64,000 bases of DNA, taken from positions 434,001 through 498,000 of the forward strand of contig NZ_JARVWS010000002.1 in NCBI RefSeq assembly GCF_029846275.1, given 5' to 3'. This DNA comes from Nocardioides sp. CER19 (lineage in GTDB: Bacteria; Actinomycetota; Actinomycetes; Propionibacteriales; Nocardioidaceae). The notes under the pieces are model-generated. The model saw only the letters and a program-made list of their open reading frames with translations, had not been told where the DNA came from and made no database searches. The translations under genes were made by a program, and so were the position numbers. Below, piece after piece: positions 1 through 6,989 of the stretch (the first letter of the stretch is position 1; each line of letters starts with the position of its first letter).

Positions 1-146
1 CGGAGCAGGTCGCGCAGGCTCGCGCGGGTCGGCTCGGCGGTGACGTCGGAGTCGAGCGGGAGCCGGTGCAGGTCGGCCTCGACCTCGTGCTCCAACGCGT
101 GGCGGTGCTCGTGGGCCTCGTGGGGCTCGTCGGGCCGGTGCGCCAT
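1..146 (-). CDS. N-terminus of a probable fluoride channel CrcB/Fluc (cut by the window edge)
   Basis: Only the first 48 codons are present. The ATG at 146 has an AGGAG Shine-Dalgarno at 160-156 with a 9-base spacer. The visible part is a hydrophilic, His/Glu/Asp-rich tail ending in a stretch beginning LPLDSDV; no membrane helix is reached. Actinobacterial CrcB proteins often carry such a tail before the four-helix channel domain. The main reason for the call is the fluoride-type riboswitch immediately upstream, since crcB is the usual gene behind that RNA. Another fluoride-response gene, such as a CLC-type antiporter, is possible. Confidence 0.5.
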   Translation of the reverse strand, partial: MAHRPDEPHEAHEHRHALEHEVEADLHRLPLDSDVTAEPTRASLRDLL

Positions 147-155
147 CGGGACGGA

Positions 156-181
156 CTCCTCCTACCTCGTGATCAGGTAGG
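156..181 (-). promoter_or_regulatory. Expression platform hairpin overlapping the Shine-Dalgarno
   Basis: CCTACCT (181-175) is complementary to AGGTAGG (167-161), giving a 7-bp hairpin. Its right arm runs into the Shine-Dalgarno GGAGGAG (162-156). The left arm contains the CCTAC that the fluoride aptamer needs, so hairpin and aptamer exclude each other. Inference: ligand binding frees the ribosome binding site, giving translational control. Confidence 0.6.
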
Positions 182-228
182 GACTGTTGGCGACTGATCG
201 GTCGCGGTTGTCGGCGAGCCCCACCGCC
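177..228 (-). ncRNA. Fluoride riboswitch (crcB motif) aptamer
   Basis: On the minus strand a GGCG/CGCC helix (228-225 with 216-213) closes a loop containing GGGGCT. The conserved AACCGC follows (209-204), then a GCGAC/GTCGC hairpin, then AGTCCCTAC (185-177). AGTCCC can pair with the loop GGGGCT as six pairs with one G-U, which is the pseudoknot expected for this class. AACCGC and CCTAC match the consensus as I remember it. One deviation is GTGG where the family usually has ATGG. It sits directly upstream of the truncated gene at 1-146. Confidence 0.72.
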
Positions 229-242
229 ATCGCGGTGGGAGT

Positions 243-1172
243 CTACTGAGCGTGCTGCCGAGCCGGCTCGGCCAGGCCCGGCCAGGGGTGCGGCTGACCG
301 CCGGCGGCCTGGCGGACGTACTCGCTGAGGAACCAGGTCTGGAAGGCCCGCTGCTCGTCGGTACGGGCGAGGGAGAGCAGCCGCTCCTGGCGGCAGAACT
401 CGTCGGCGAGGTCGAGGAGGCTGACGAACCGCTGCAGCGTCGGCGCCGCCGACCGCGGCATCCGGACGGTCAGGTCGGCCACGGCGGAGCCCTCCGCCGG
501 TGCCTCGAGGAACTCGGTCAGTCCGATGCCGGAGTGGAGGTCGGCCTCGAGGGCGGTGAAGAGGTCGGAGAGGTCGTCGGCGAGCGGGTAGTCGACGGCG
601 TGGGCGAGCGCCAGGAGACGGACCTCGCGGCGCAGCTCGCGGAAGTGGGCCTGGAAGCCGACGTAGAGCTTGAGCGGCACGCCCAGGATCACGATGTCGA
701 GGGCGTCGGCGTCGACGTGCTTCTCGGCGGGCGGGGTGAGGACGCGGATCGTCCCGTCGACGCCCTCCTCGGCGATGTCGTCCGACGGCTCGAACCAGAC
801 CACCTTGCCGTCCGCCTCGATCTCGGCGCCCCAGGCCTTGGAGCAGCGGGAGACGATCGAGAGCCCGCGGCCGAAGGTCAGCAGCAGGTCGTCGTCGTGG
901 TCGAGGGTGAGCGGGGCGGGCAGCACGGGCGTCTCGACCGAGGCGTCCCGGACCTCGATCCGGGGATGGCTCGCGGTGCCGCGTACGCGGACCTGGATGG
1001 GGTCGGAGCCGTGGAGGATCGCGTTGGAGACCAGCTCGGAGACGCCGAGCTCGGCGCAGTCGACCAGGTCGTGACGGTCGATGTCCTGGTAGGTGCGCAC
1101 GACCCACCGGCGCGCGTCCTGGACTCCTTTGGGTCCTGGCGCCAGGGTGAGAGCCGGTCTGCTGAGCGGCAC
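243..1172 (-). CDS. RsbW-like anti-sigma factor kinase with a C-terminal extension
   Basis: About 309 residues. The N-terminal half is a HATPase_c_2 (SpoIIAB/RsbW) domain: an N-box reading ELVSNAILHG and an ATP-lid glycine motif FGRGLSIV. Such proteins bind an alternative sigma factor and phosphorylate a STAS antagonist. The C-terminal ~150 residues are mostly helical and match nothing I recognise. I chose the GTG at 1172 because GGAGGA lies 7 bases upstream and because the ATG at 1220 abuts the -10 of a sigma-B-type promoter, so it would lie ahead of the expected transcript start. The promoter suggests the gene belongs to the regulon it controls. Confidence 0.8.
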   Translation of the reverse strand: MPLSRPALTLAPGPKGVQDARRWVVRTYQDIDRHDLVDCAELGVSELVSNAILHGSDPIQVRVRGTASHPRIEVRDASVETPVLPAPLTLDHDDDLLLTFGRGLSIVSRCSKAWGAEIEADGKVVWFEPSDDIAEEGVDGTIRVLTPPAEKHVDADALDIVILGVPLKLYVGFQAHFRELRREVRLLALAHAVDYPLADDLSDLFTALEADLHSGIGLTEFLEAPAEGSAVADLTVRMPRSAAPTLQRFVSLLDLADEFCRQERLLSLARTDEQRAFQTWFLSEYVRQAAGGQPHPWPGLAEPARQHAQ

Positions 1173-1220
1173 GCGGGGGTCCTCCGGTGAAGCTGAGACG
1201 ATCCGAGAGCTTTGTGGCAT

Positions 1221-1246
1221 ATACCCGACCGCTTCGTCCCCCAAAC
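1221..1246 (-). promoter_or_regulatory. Sigma-B/sigma-F-type promoter of the RsbW-like gene
   Basis: Minus strand GTTT (1246-1243), a 16-base spacer, then GGGTAT (1226-1221). This matches the actinobacterial general-stress consensus GTTT-N15..17-GGGTAT. The expected start of transcription near 1214 leaves a leader of about 40 bases to the GTG at 1172. Confidence 0.7.
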
Positions 1247-1291
1247 CAAGCGGCTGGTCATCAGCACCGCGGGCCGCCACATTCCCGCACC

Positions 1292-1316
1292 GAGTGTGAG
1301 GATACAGACGGGGTAC
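1292..1316 (+). promoter_or_regulatory. Candidate sigma-B-type promoter ahead of ndh
   Basis: GAGT (1292-1295), a 15-base spacer and GGGTAC (1311-1316) fit the looser Streptomyces-type consensus GNNT-N14..16-GGGTAC. The ndh start is 86 bases downstream. Confidence 0.4.
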
Positions 1317-1353
1317 CGCTTTGAGCCTGGGAAGCGCGCGCGAGAGAATGGTC

Positions 1354-1365
1354 TTGAACGTTCAA
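1354..1365. promoter_or_regulatory. 12-bp perfect palindrome TTGAACGTTCAA upstream of ndh
   Basis: It is fully symmetric and AT-rich for this genome. It lies 37 bases before the ndh start codon, downstream of the GGGTAC element. Size and position fit a repressor operator of the TetR kind; no cognate regulator is adjacent. Confidence 0.4.
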
Positions 1366-1402
1366 ATAGCTCGCGTTCTGTCGGCTACGGAGAGGTAGGG
1401 AC

Positions 1403-2860
1403 ATGTCAGATCGTCACCAGGTAGTGGTGATCGGATCCGGATTCGGCGGCCTGTTCGGCACGAAGGCGCTCAAGAACGCCGATGTCGACGTCACGATGGT
1501 GGCGAAGACGACCCATCACCTGTTCCAGCCGCTGCTCTACCAGGTGGCGACCGGGATCCTGTCGCAGGGCGAGATCGCGCCGCCGACGCGCGAGGTCCTG
1601 CACCGCCAGAAGAACGCCACCGTGCTGCTGGGCGAGGTCACCGACATCGACCTCGACACCCGCACCGTCACGTCGCAGCTCCTGGGCCGGGAGACCACCG
1701 TCGGCTACGACTCGCTCATCGTCGCGGCGGGTGCCGGGCAGTCCTACTTCGGCAACGACCACTTCGCCGAGTTCGCCCCGGGCATGAAGAGCATCGACGA
1801 CGCCCTGGAGCTCCGCGGCCGCATCTTCGGCTCCTTCGAGCTGGCCGAGCTCGCCGCGCAGCGTGGCGAGCCGTTCGAGCACCTGCTCACCTTCGTGGTG
1901 GTCGGCGCGGGCCCGACGGGTGTGGAGCTGGCCGGGCAGATCGCCGAGCTGGCCCGTCGTACGCTCAAGCGCGACTTCAAGAACATCAGCAGCAAGCAGG
2001 CGCGGATCATCCTCGTCGACGCGGCGCCGCAGGTGCTGCCTCCGTTCGGTGCCAAGCTGGGCGGCTCGGCGAAGTCCTCGCTGGAGAAGCTCGGCGTCGA
2101 GGTGGTCCTCGGCGCGATGGTGACCAACGTCGACGAGCGCGGCCTGGAGTGGAAGTTCAAGGACGGCCGCACCGAGCGCGTCGAGAGCGTCACCAAGATC
2201 TGGGCGGCCGGCGTGCAGGCGTCGCCGCTCGGCAAGACGCTGTCGGAGCAGACCGGCGCGCCGCTCGACCGCGCCGGCCGCATCGCGGTGAACCCGGACC
2301 TCACGCTTCCGGGCCATCCCGAGGTGTTCGTCGTCGGCGACATGATCAACCTCGACCACCTGCCGGGCGTCGCCCAGGTCGCGATCCAGGGCGCCAAGTA
2401 CGCCGCGCACGAGATCGAACGTCGTCTCGACGGCAAGCCGTCGCAGGGCCCGTTCAAGTACTTCGACAAGGGCTCGATGGCCACGATCAGCCGCTTCAAG
2501 GCGGTGGCATCGATCGGGAGCATCAAGCTCACCGGCTTCCTGGCCTGGGTGACCTGGCTGGTCGTGCACCTCTTCTACATCACCGGCTTCAAGAACCGGA
2601 TCACCGCGGTGCTGCACTGGCTGGTCTCTTTCCTCGGCCGCGACCGCGCCGAGCGGACGACCACGATGCAGCAGATCTTCGGCCGGTCGGCGCTGGAACG
2701 GCTCGAGGGCGGCGCGTCGTCGCTCGTCTCGCCGCCGGGACAGTACGACGCCGAGCGGGCCGCGGCCGACGAGGCTCGGCGCCGCGAGCTCGAGGAGACC
2801 GCCGCCGAGGAGGTCCGGCTCACCGACGCCGGCGAACGCGGCGTCCACCTGCCTGCGTGA
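1403..2860 (+). CDS. ndh: Type II NADH:quinone oxidoreductase (NDH-2)
   Basis: 485 residues. It oxidises NADH and reduces membrane quinone without pumping protons, acting on the inner face of the membrane. The FAD-binding GSGFGG motif is at residues 9-14 and a second dinucleotide fold, VVGAGPTGVEL, at about 165-175. The C-terminal part carries the amphipathic and hydrophobic segments that anchor NDH-2 to the membrane, followed by a charged Glu/Arg-rich tail. The ATG has GGAGAGG upstream. It is monocistronic and convergent with the next gene. The palindrome and GGGTAC element upstream suggest specific regulation, possibly by stress or redox state. Confidence 0.92.
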   Translation: MSDRHQVVVIGSGFGGLFGTKALKNADVDVTMVAKTTHHLFQPLLYQVATGILSQGEIAPPTREVLHRQKNATVLLGEVTDIDLDTRTVTSQLLGRETTVGYDSLIVAAGAGQSYFGNDHFAEFAPGMKSIDDALELRGRIFGSFELAELAAQRGEPFEHLLTFVVVGAGPTGVELAGQIAELARRTLKRDFKNISSKQARIILVDAAPQVLPPFGAKLGGSAKSSLEKLGVEVVLGAMVTNVDERGLEWKFKDGRTERVESVTKIWAAGVQASPLGKTLSEQTGAPLDRAGRIAVNPDLTLPGHPEVFVVGDMINLDHLPGVAQVAIQGAKYAAHEIERRLDGKPSQGPFKYFDKGSMATISRFKAVASIGSIKLTGFLAWVTWLVVHLFYITGFKNRITAVLHWLVSFLGRDRAERTTTMQQIFGRSALERLEGGASSLVSPPGQYDAERAAADEARRRELEETAAEEVRLTDAGERGVHLPA

Positions 2861-2867
2861 CGCTCCG

Positions 2868-3752
2868 CTACTCCGCCCCGGCCTCGACGCCGGGGCGGTA
2901 GTAGCGCAGCACCCGCATGAACTCCGCGGGGTCGACCATCGACTGGTCGATCACGAAGGGGCTCATGTCGCGGCGCCGGAAGACCACCTTCCAGCCGTGC
3001 TTCCCGGGCCGGCCGTGGACCTCGACGGGCGTGTAGGTGCTCGTGAGGTCGATGGTCGTCCGGAGGCCCTGGCGCACCACCTGGAGCTGACCGCCGCGCA
3101 CCGACAGGCGCGTGACGCTCGTGCCCGCGTGGACCGCCCAGATGATGCCGGTGAGGATCCAGAGCGTGGCGGCGATCCCGATGCTCGGCATGTCCTGCTG
3201 ACGGACGGCGACGTAGCAGCCGATCACCCCGGCCCCGGCCGCGAGCAGCGTGCCGATGCCCACCGCCGTACGCGCGCGGGTGCGGGGCCGGAAGGTGAGC
3301 CGGATCGGAGGCTCTCCGTCCCGCACCGTCTGGGGCTTCGCGATCGGTACGACGGCCGGCGGCGTCCGCTCGACCACGGGCTCGATGAGGGGCTCGATGA
3401 CGGGCTCGGCGACCGGCTCGGCGACCCGCTCGACCGTGACGAGCTCCGTCGTCTCGGGCTCCGGGTCGGGCTCCGGCTCAGGCTCGACCGCCTGTGGCTC
3501 GGGCTCGATCACTTCCGGTTCCTCGACGGCGGCCGCTGCGGTCGGAAGATCGATCGCGGCCGGTGGCTCCGGTGGCTCCGGTGCCTCCGCCGGGGCCTCG
3601 GGCTCCGACCGGGGCGTGACGACGCGCGGCGCCCACCGGGGCGGTTCGGTGGTGGCGCGGAGCTGGCCGGCGGATTCACCGTCGCGGTGCGCGAGCCACC
3701 GCTCGAAGAGATCGCCCCCTCCGGCCGTGCCCGGTGCCGACTCGTCCGCCAT
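2868..3752 (-). CDS. Membrane protein with Pro/Glu-rich N-terminal region
   Basis: 294 residues. Residues 1-150 are acidic and Pro/Glu/Val-rich, with degenerate PEPE-type and VAEPV-type repeats, and are probably disordered. Two membrane helices follow at about 172-190 and 195-215. A final ~80-residue beta-rich domain resembles the PH-like modules of small bacterial membrane proteins. The basic residues between the second helix and that domain suggest the domain is cytoplasmic. I do not recognise a family. The end of the coding sequence contains the ndh terminator hairpin. A perfect palindrome GTCCGATCGGAC (3790-3801) lies 38 bases before the start. Confidence 0.6.
   Translation of the reverse strand: MADESAPGTAGGGDLFERWLAHRDGESAGQLRATTEPPRWAPRVVTPRSEPEAPAEAPEPPEPPAAIDLPTAAAAVEEPEVIEPEPQAVEPEPEPDPEPETTELVTVERVAEPVAEPVIEPLIEPVVERTPPAVVPIAKPQTVRDGEPPIRLTFRPRTRARTAVGIGTLLAAGAGVIGCYVAVRQQDMPSIGIAATLWILTGIIWAVHAGTSVTRLSVRGGQLQVVRQGLRTTIDLTSTYTPVEVHGRPGKHGWKVVFRRRDMSPFVIDQSMVDPAEFMRVLRYYRPGVEAGAE
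2873..2898 (+). terminator. Intrinsic terminator of ndh inside the convergent gene
   Basis: CCGCCCCGGC (2873-2882) pairs perfectly with GCCGGGGCGG (2889-2898) around a 6-base loop, 12 bases after the ndh stop. There is no T-tract on the plus strand, which is common in actinobacteria. Confidence 0.65.
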
Positions 3753-3949
3753 GGTCCGACGCTAGAACCCCGTCGGCCCGCCCGGAATCGTCCGATCGGA
3801 CGCAGTCCGGCACGGACCTAGGTCCTGGGACCGACGTACGACCGTGACCCGTCGCGGTCGGCCCCGGCCCGCGACCTCCAGCGTGCCGTCGGCGAACGCC
3901 GGCCGCACGGCGCCGGCGAGCGCGAGCGCATCCGGCCACGCCGGTCGGG

Positions 3950-4022
3950 TAGGCCCCGTGGGACTCGAACCCACAACTAACGGATTAAAAGTCCGCTGCT
4001 CTGCCAATTGAGCTAGAGGCCC
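3950..4022 (-). tRNA. tRNA-Lys (anticodon TTT)
   Basis: 73 bases on the minus strand. The acceptor GGGCCTC pairs with GGGGCCT (two G-U pairs) and the discriminator base is A at 3950. The D-arm reads GCTC...GAGC, the anticodon loop is CTTTTAA with anticodon TTT, and the T-arm is GTGGG/CCCAC around TTCGAGT. CCA is not encoded. No other RNA gene is adjacent, and I see no integrated element at its 3' end. Confidence 0.95.
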
Positions 4023-4289
4023 CGGACATGCGGGGATCGATCGGGAGAAGCCTGAGGACTTCAGCCGAGTCGACTCGGCCCCCACGTGCCGGGTCAGTAT
4101 CGCAGTTCGCCGCGGGCGACGCGGTGCTGGGCCGAGAACCTCGAGCGACTCAGACCTGGCGCGTCAGCCAGGTCGGTGCGCCCCGAGGCGGTGATGTCCG
4201 CGACGGCGTCGGGCTGATGGTCGGTCCTCGAAACGCCCGGGGCAGCACGTCGACGATGCCAACGGAGGCCGCGTCGGAGCGGGCGGCGG

Positions 4290-4508
4290 TCAGTGGCTGG
4301 CCTTGCCGCCCTTGCGGCCGGCCTCCTTCTTCTGCGCCGTGGTGCCGCCCTGCTTGCTGTCGCCGCCCTTGCCGGACTGCTGGCCGCCGTGCTTGGAGGA
4401 GTCCTTCGCATTGGCGATCTTGGCCGCGCGCTCCTTCGACATGCCCTTGTCCTTCAGGGCCTCGTACTGCTTCTCGTTCTTGATGTTCGATGACTTGCCA
4501 CCCGGCAT
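4290..4508 (-). CDS. Small Lys/Gly-rich protein (DUF7218-like)
   Basis: 72 residues, strongly charged: an N-terminal MPGGKSSNIKN, a helical segment with KDKGMSKERAAKIANAKD, and a Gly/Lys/Gln-rich tail ending KEAGRKGGKASH. It resembles the actinobacterial DUF7218 family and, in composition, KGG stress proteins; function unknown. The ATG at 4508 is fixed by a perfect AGGAGG 5 bases upstream. A GGGTAC element lies at 4564-4559, so it may be stress-induced. Confidence 0.75.
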   Translation of the reverse strand: MPGGKSSNIKNEKQYEALKDKGMSKERAAKIANAKDSSKHGGQQSGKGGDSKQGGTTAQKKEAGRKGGKASH

Positions 4509-4558
4509 CGTTTCCTCCTGGTGTGCGCGTGCGACCGGCCGGCCGCGCCTCAGAGTCG

Positions 4559-4564
4559 GTACCC
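4559..4564 (-). promoter_or_regulatory. GGGTAC element upstream of the small Lys/Gly-rich gene
   Basis: Minus strand TGGGTACCG, with the start codon about 50 bases downstream. It matches a sigma-B-type -10; no clear -35 is visible. Confidence 0.35.
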
Positions 4565-4581
4565 AGGAGGTTTTCGGCACA

Positions 4582-6975
4582 TCACAGGTAGTCCTCGCGG
4601 CGCAGCCAGCGAAGTGAGAACGAGCCGATGACGGGCGGGAGGTAGGAAGTCGCGATCCGCTGGGTGACGGCGATTGCGAACGCGGGAGCCGAGGGCACCC
4701 CGACCAGGCCGAGCGTGGCGGCGATCGCCGCCTCGCCGACGCCGACGTTGCTGGGCACGGGGATGATGCTCGCGATCAGGCCGGACGTGGCGGTCACCGC
4801 CAGCACGGTGGGGTAGGAGAGCCCGGGATGGATCGCCTGCACCATGCAGAGCATCGCGATCGCGGTGACCATGAGCGAGGCCAGGTTGGTGCCGAGGAGA
4901 AGGGCGGTCCTGGCCGGGCTGGACGTGACGACGTCGAGGGCGTCGCGCAGCTGGTGGAGCGTCTTCACGACGGAGCGGCGCAGCTTGGGCACGGTCGCGA
5001 CGACGACCGCGGAGGCGACGGCGGCGAGCGCGAGCAGGACGAGCAGCCGGACGACGTGGTCGGCGTCCAGGCTCAGGGAGGAGAGCAGGTCGCCGTCGAC
5101 CAGCAGGAAGACGGCGGTGATGACGATGTTGACGACCGACCCGGCGGCGGAGTCCAGCGCCGTCACGGTCACGCCGACGGCCGGCCTCTCCCCGAACTTC
5201 GTGACGAACGTGGCCGTGAGCGCGGCCCGGCCTGCCGTGGCGGAGACGGCGAGACCGACCAGCTTGATCGCGTACTGCAGGTGGACGAGCGGCACCAGCG
5301 GGAGCCGGGTGCGGACGACCGACATCGTCGTGGCCGCGTCGCACACCGTCGTGACCTGGGCGACGAGCACGCCGACCACGATCCACGCCCAGGTGGCGTT
5401 CGCCCACGACTCCAGGACGAGGTTCCAGTCGAGCTGCACCAGCGCCGTCAGCAGGGCGTACGCCGCGAGCAGCACGATCGTCACGCGCAGCAGGTCCTTC
5501 CAGCCGACCCTGACGATCGGGGCCGGCGGCGCCGGCGCGACGCCGGTCCGTTCGCCGATGACGCGGCCGAGGTCGCTCAGCACCGTTGCCGGACGTCGTA
5601 CGCCGGCTCGGAGACCGCGCGGGAGAGCCGCACGCTGGAGATAGGGCTGCGCGCCCGCGACCGCCTCCGGTCCGAGCGTCTTGACGGCGGCGTCGACGGC
5701 GCGGTCCGGTCCGACGCGGAGCGCGGTGCTGGTCAGCAGCGTGGCCACGTCCTGCTGGAGGCGGGCCGCCGGGGCGGCGACGGCGCCGTCGCCGAGGTCG
5801 AGCACGACGACGGATCGGTCGGGGGCCGAGCCGCCCGGGACGACGAGGTGCTCCAAGGTGAGCTGACCGTGGCACAGCCCGGCGCCGTGCAGCCGGCCGA
5901 CCGCCTGCCAGGTCTCGACCAGCCGGTCGTCCGAGAGCGGCTCCTCGGCGGCGTCGGCGGCGTCGGCGGCGTCGGCGACGGCTCGCGGAGGAGCGAGCAC
6001 CAACAAGGCGTCGCCGCCGGTCTCCGCGGCCGCGACGACCGGTGCGACGGGGACGCCCGCCTGCTCGGCCAGCAGGGTCAGCAGCGCCTCGTGCTCGACG
6101 AGCTGGAGCCGGGTGGCGCCGGGGATCTCCTGGTCGCGGTAGACGAGCGTCCGCCACCATCGCGAGGCCCGATAGGCCTCGAGGGCGTCGCGCCCGTAGA
6201 CCTTCACGTGCAGCAGCCCACCGTCGGCCGCCAGCCCGTGCACGACCCTGGCCCCCATGGGCTGCCGGTCGGCGAAGTGGAGGTCGTGCGCCTCGACCCC
6301 CAAGCTGCGCAGCGAGGCGGCGACGTCGGCGAGGTCGGGATGGCCGCCCGGCGAGCCGACCACGAGGAGGCCCGCGCCCGCCCCGGCGAGGCCCCAGCCC
6401 AGCGCGCTCGCGACGAGGGCCGGCTCGGCAGTCCCTGCGGCCCAGGCGCCGACGGCCACCAGCACGACGAGCGTCGCGTCGTAGCGCCGCAGCGGCTCGA
6501 CCATCCACGCCCGCAGCACGAGCAGTCCTGCGGTCAGGGCCGCGACCGGAAGCACCGGTTCCCCCCACCGCCCACCGGGGGTCGCCTCCGAGATCAGGCC
6601 CGGCAGCCGACCGTCGAGCACGAGCGAGGTGATCGCCGACCCGACCGCGGCGACCGGCACGGCGACGAGGAGCGTGAGCGCCAGCGGGGTGTGGCGCCAG
6701 GAGGAGAGGACGGCGACCAGGACCACCGCGACGGCGTACACCGCGGCGAGCGCGTACGCCGCCCGCCCGAGGGTCACCCCCCAGTGCGGCAGCGAGTCGG
6801 CCAGCTGGACCACGGCATCCTGGACCGGGCCGCGGTCGAGGGCCGCTCGGGTGCCGAGGACCCCGACGAGCGTCCCCACCGCCGTCGCGGTGACGTCCAG
6901 CGGTCGGCGACCGCGCCGACTGTCGGGATCGACGAACCAGCGGGCGAGGGGACGGCGACGGGTCTCGTTGTTCAC
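4582..6975 (-). CDS. MprF-type (LPG synthase-like) membrane protein with a pseudokinase-like domain
   Basis: 797 residues, GTG start. Residues 1-210 hold several membrane helices. Residues ~215-430 look like an aminoglycoside-phosphotransferase/protein-kinase fold whose catalytic loop reads HGQL (~368) and metal motif DLGDG (~390), so the usual catalytic Asp of the loop is missing. From about 490 to the end is a polytopic domain of the UPF0104 / lysylphosphatidylglycerol-synthase transmembrane family, without the C-terminal aminoacyltransferase of full MprF. A 9-bp repeat (5951-5977) encodes an Ala/Asp run. It lies 14 bases after the next gene, in one operon, and probably acts in envelope lipid handling. 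Confidence 0.72.
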   Translation of the reverse strand: MNNETRRRPLARWFVDPDSRRGRRPLDVTATAVGTLVGVLGTRAALDRGPVQDAVVQLADSLPHWGVTLGRAAYALAAVYAVAVVLVAVLSSWRHTPLALTLLVAVPVAAVGSAITSLVLDGRLPGLISEATPGGRWGEPVLPVAALTAGLLVLRAWMVEPLRRYDATLVVLVAVGAWAAGTAEPALVASALGWGLAGAGAGLLVVGSPGGHPDLADVAASLRSLGVEAHDLHFADRQPMGARVVHGLAADGGLLHVKVYGRDALEAYRASRWWRTLVYRDQEIPGATRLQLVEHEALLTLLAEQAGVPVAPVVAAAETGGDALLVLAPPRAVADAADAADAAEEPLSDDRLVETWQAVGRLHGAGLCHGQLTLEHLVVPGGSAPDRSVVVLDLGDGAVAAPAARLQQDVATLLTSTALRVGPDRAVDAAVKTLGPEAVAGAQPYLQRAALPRGLRAGVRRPATVLSDLGRVIGERTGVAPAPPAPIVRVGWKDLLRVTIVLLAAYALLTALVQLDWNLVLESWANATWAWIVVGVLVAQVTTVCDAATTMSVVRTRLPLVPLVHLQYAIKLVGLAVSATAGRAALTATFVTKFGERPAVGVTVTALDSAAGSVVNIVITAVFLLVDGDLLSSLSLDADHVVRLLVLLALAAVASAVVVATVPKLRRSVVKTLHQLRDALDVVTSSPARTALLLGTNLASLMVTAIAMLCMVQAIHPGLSYPTVLAVTATSGLIASIIPVPSNVGVGEAAIAATLGLVGVPSAPAFAIAVTQRIATSYLPPVIGSFSLRWLRREDYL

Positions 6976-6989
6976 GGTTCACCGACGGG

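Noticed and set aside
220-239. CCCACCGC/GCGGTGGG hairpin as terminator of the RsbW-like gene
   Set aside because: There is no T-tract and it overlaps the first strand of the fluoride aptamer; it is more useful to treat it as a competing structure.
3790-3801. GTCCGATCGGAC palindrome, with related CCGATCGGAC at 61159-61168 and 61205-61214, as a shared operator
   Set aside because: The core CCGATCGG is expected a few times by chance at this base composition, and the three sites are not linked by function.
5951-5977. Three 9-bp tandem repeats as a regulatory or CRISPR-like array
   Set aside because: They lie in frame within the MprF-like gene and simply encode an Ala/Asp-rich loop. No CRISPR array is present anywhere in the window.
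4550-6982. 810-codon Arg/Pro/Gly-rich frame on the minus strand
   Set aside because: It is the alternative frame of the MprF-like gene; the composition is that of GC3 noise and no motif occurs.
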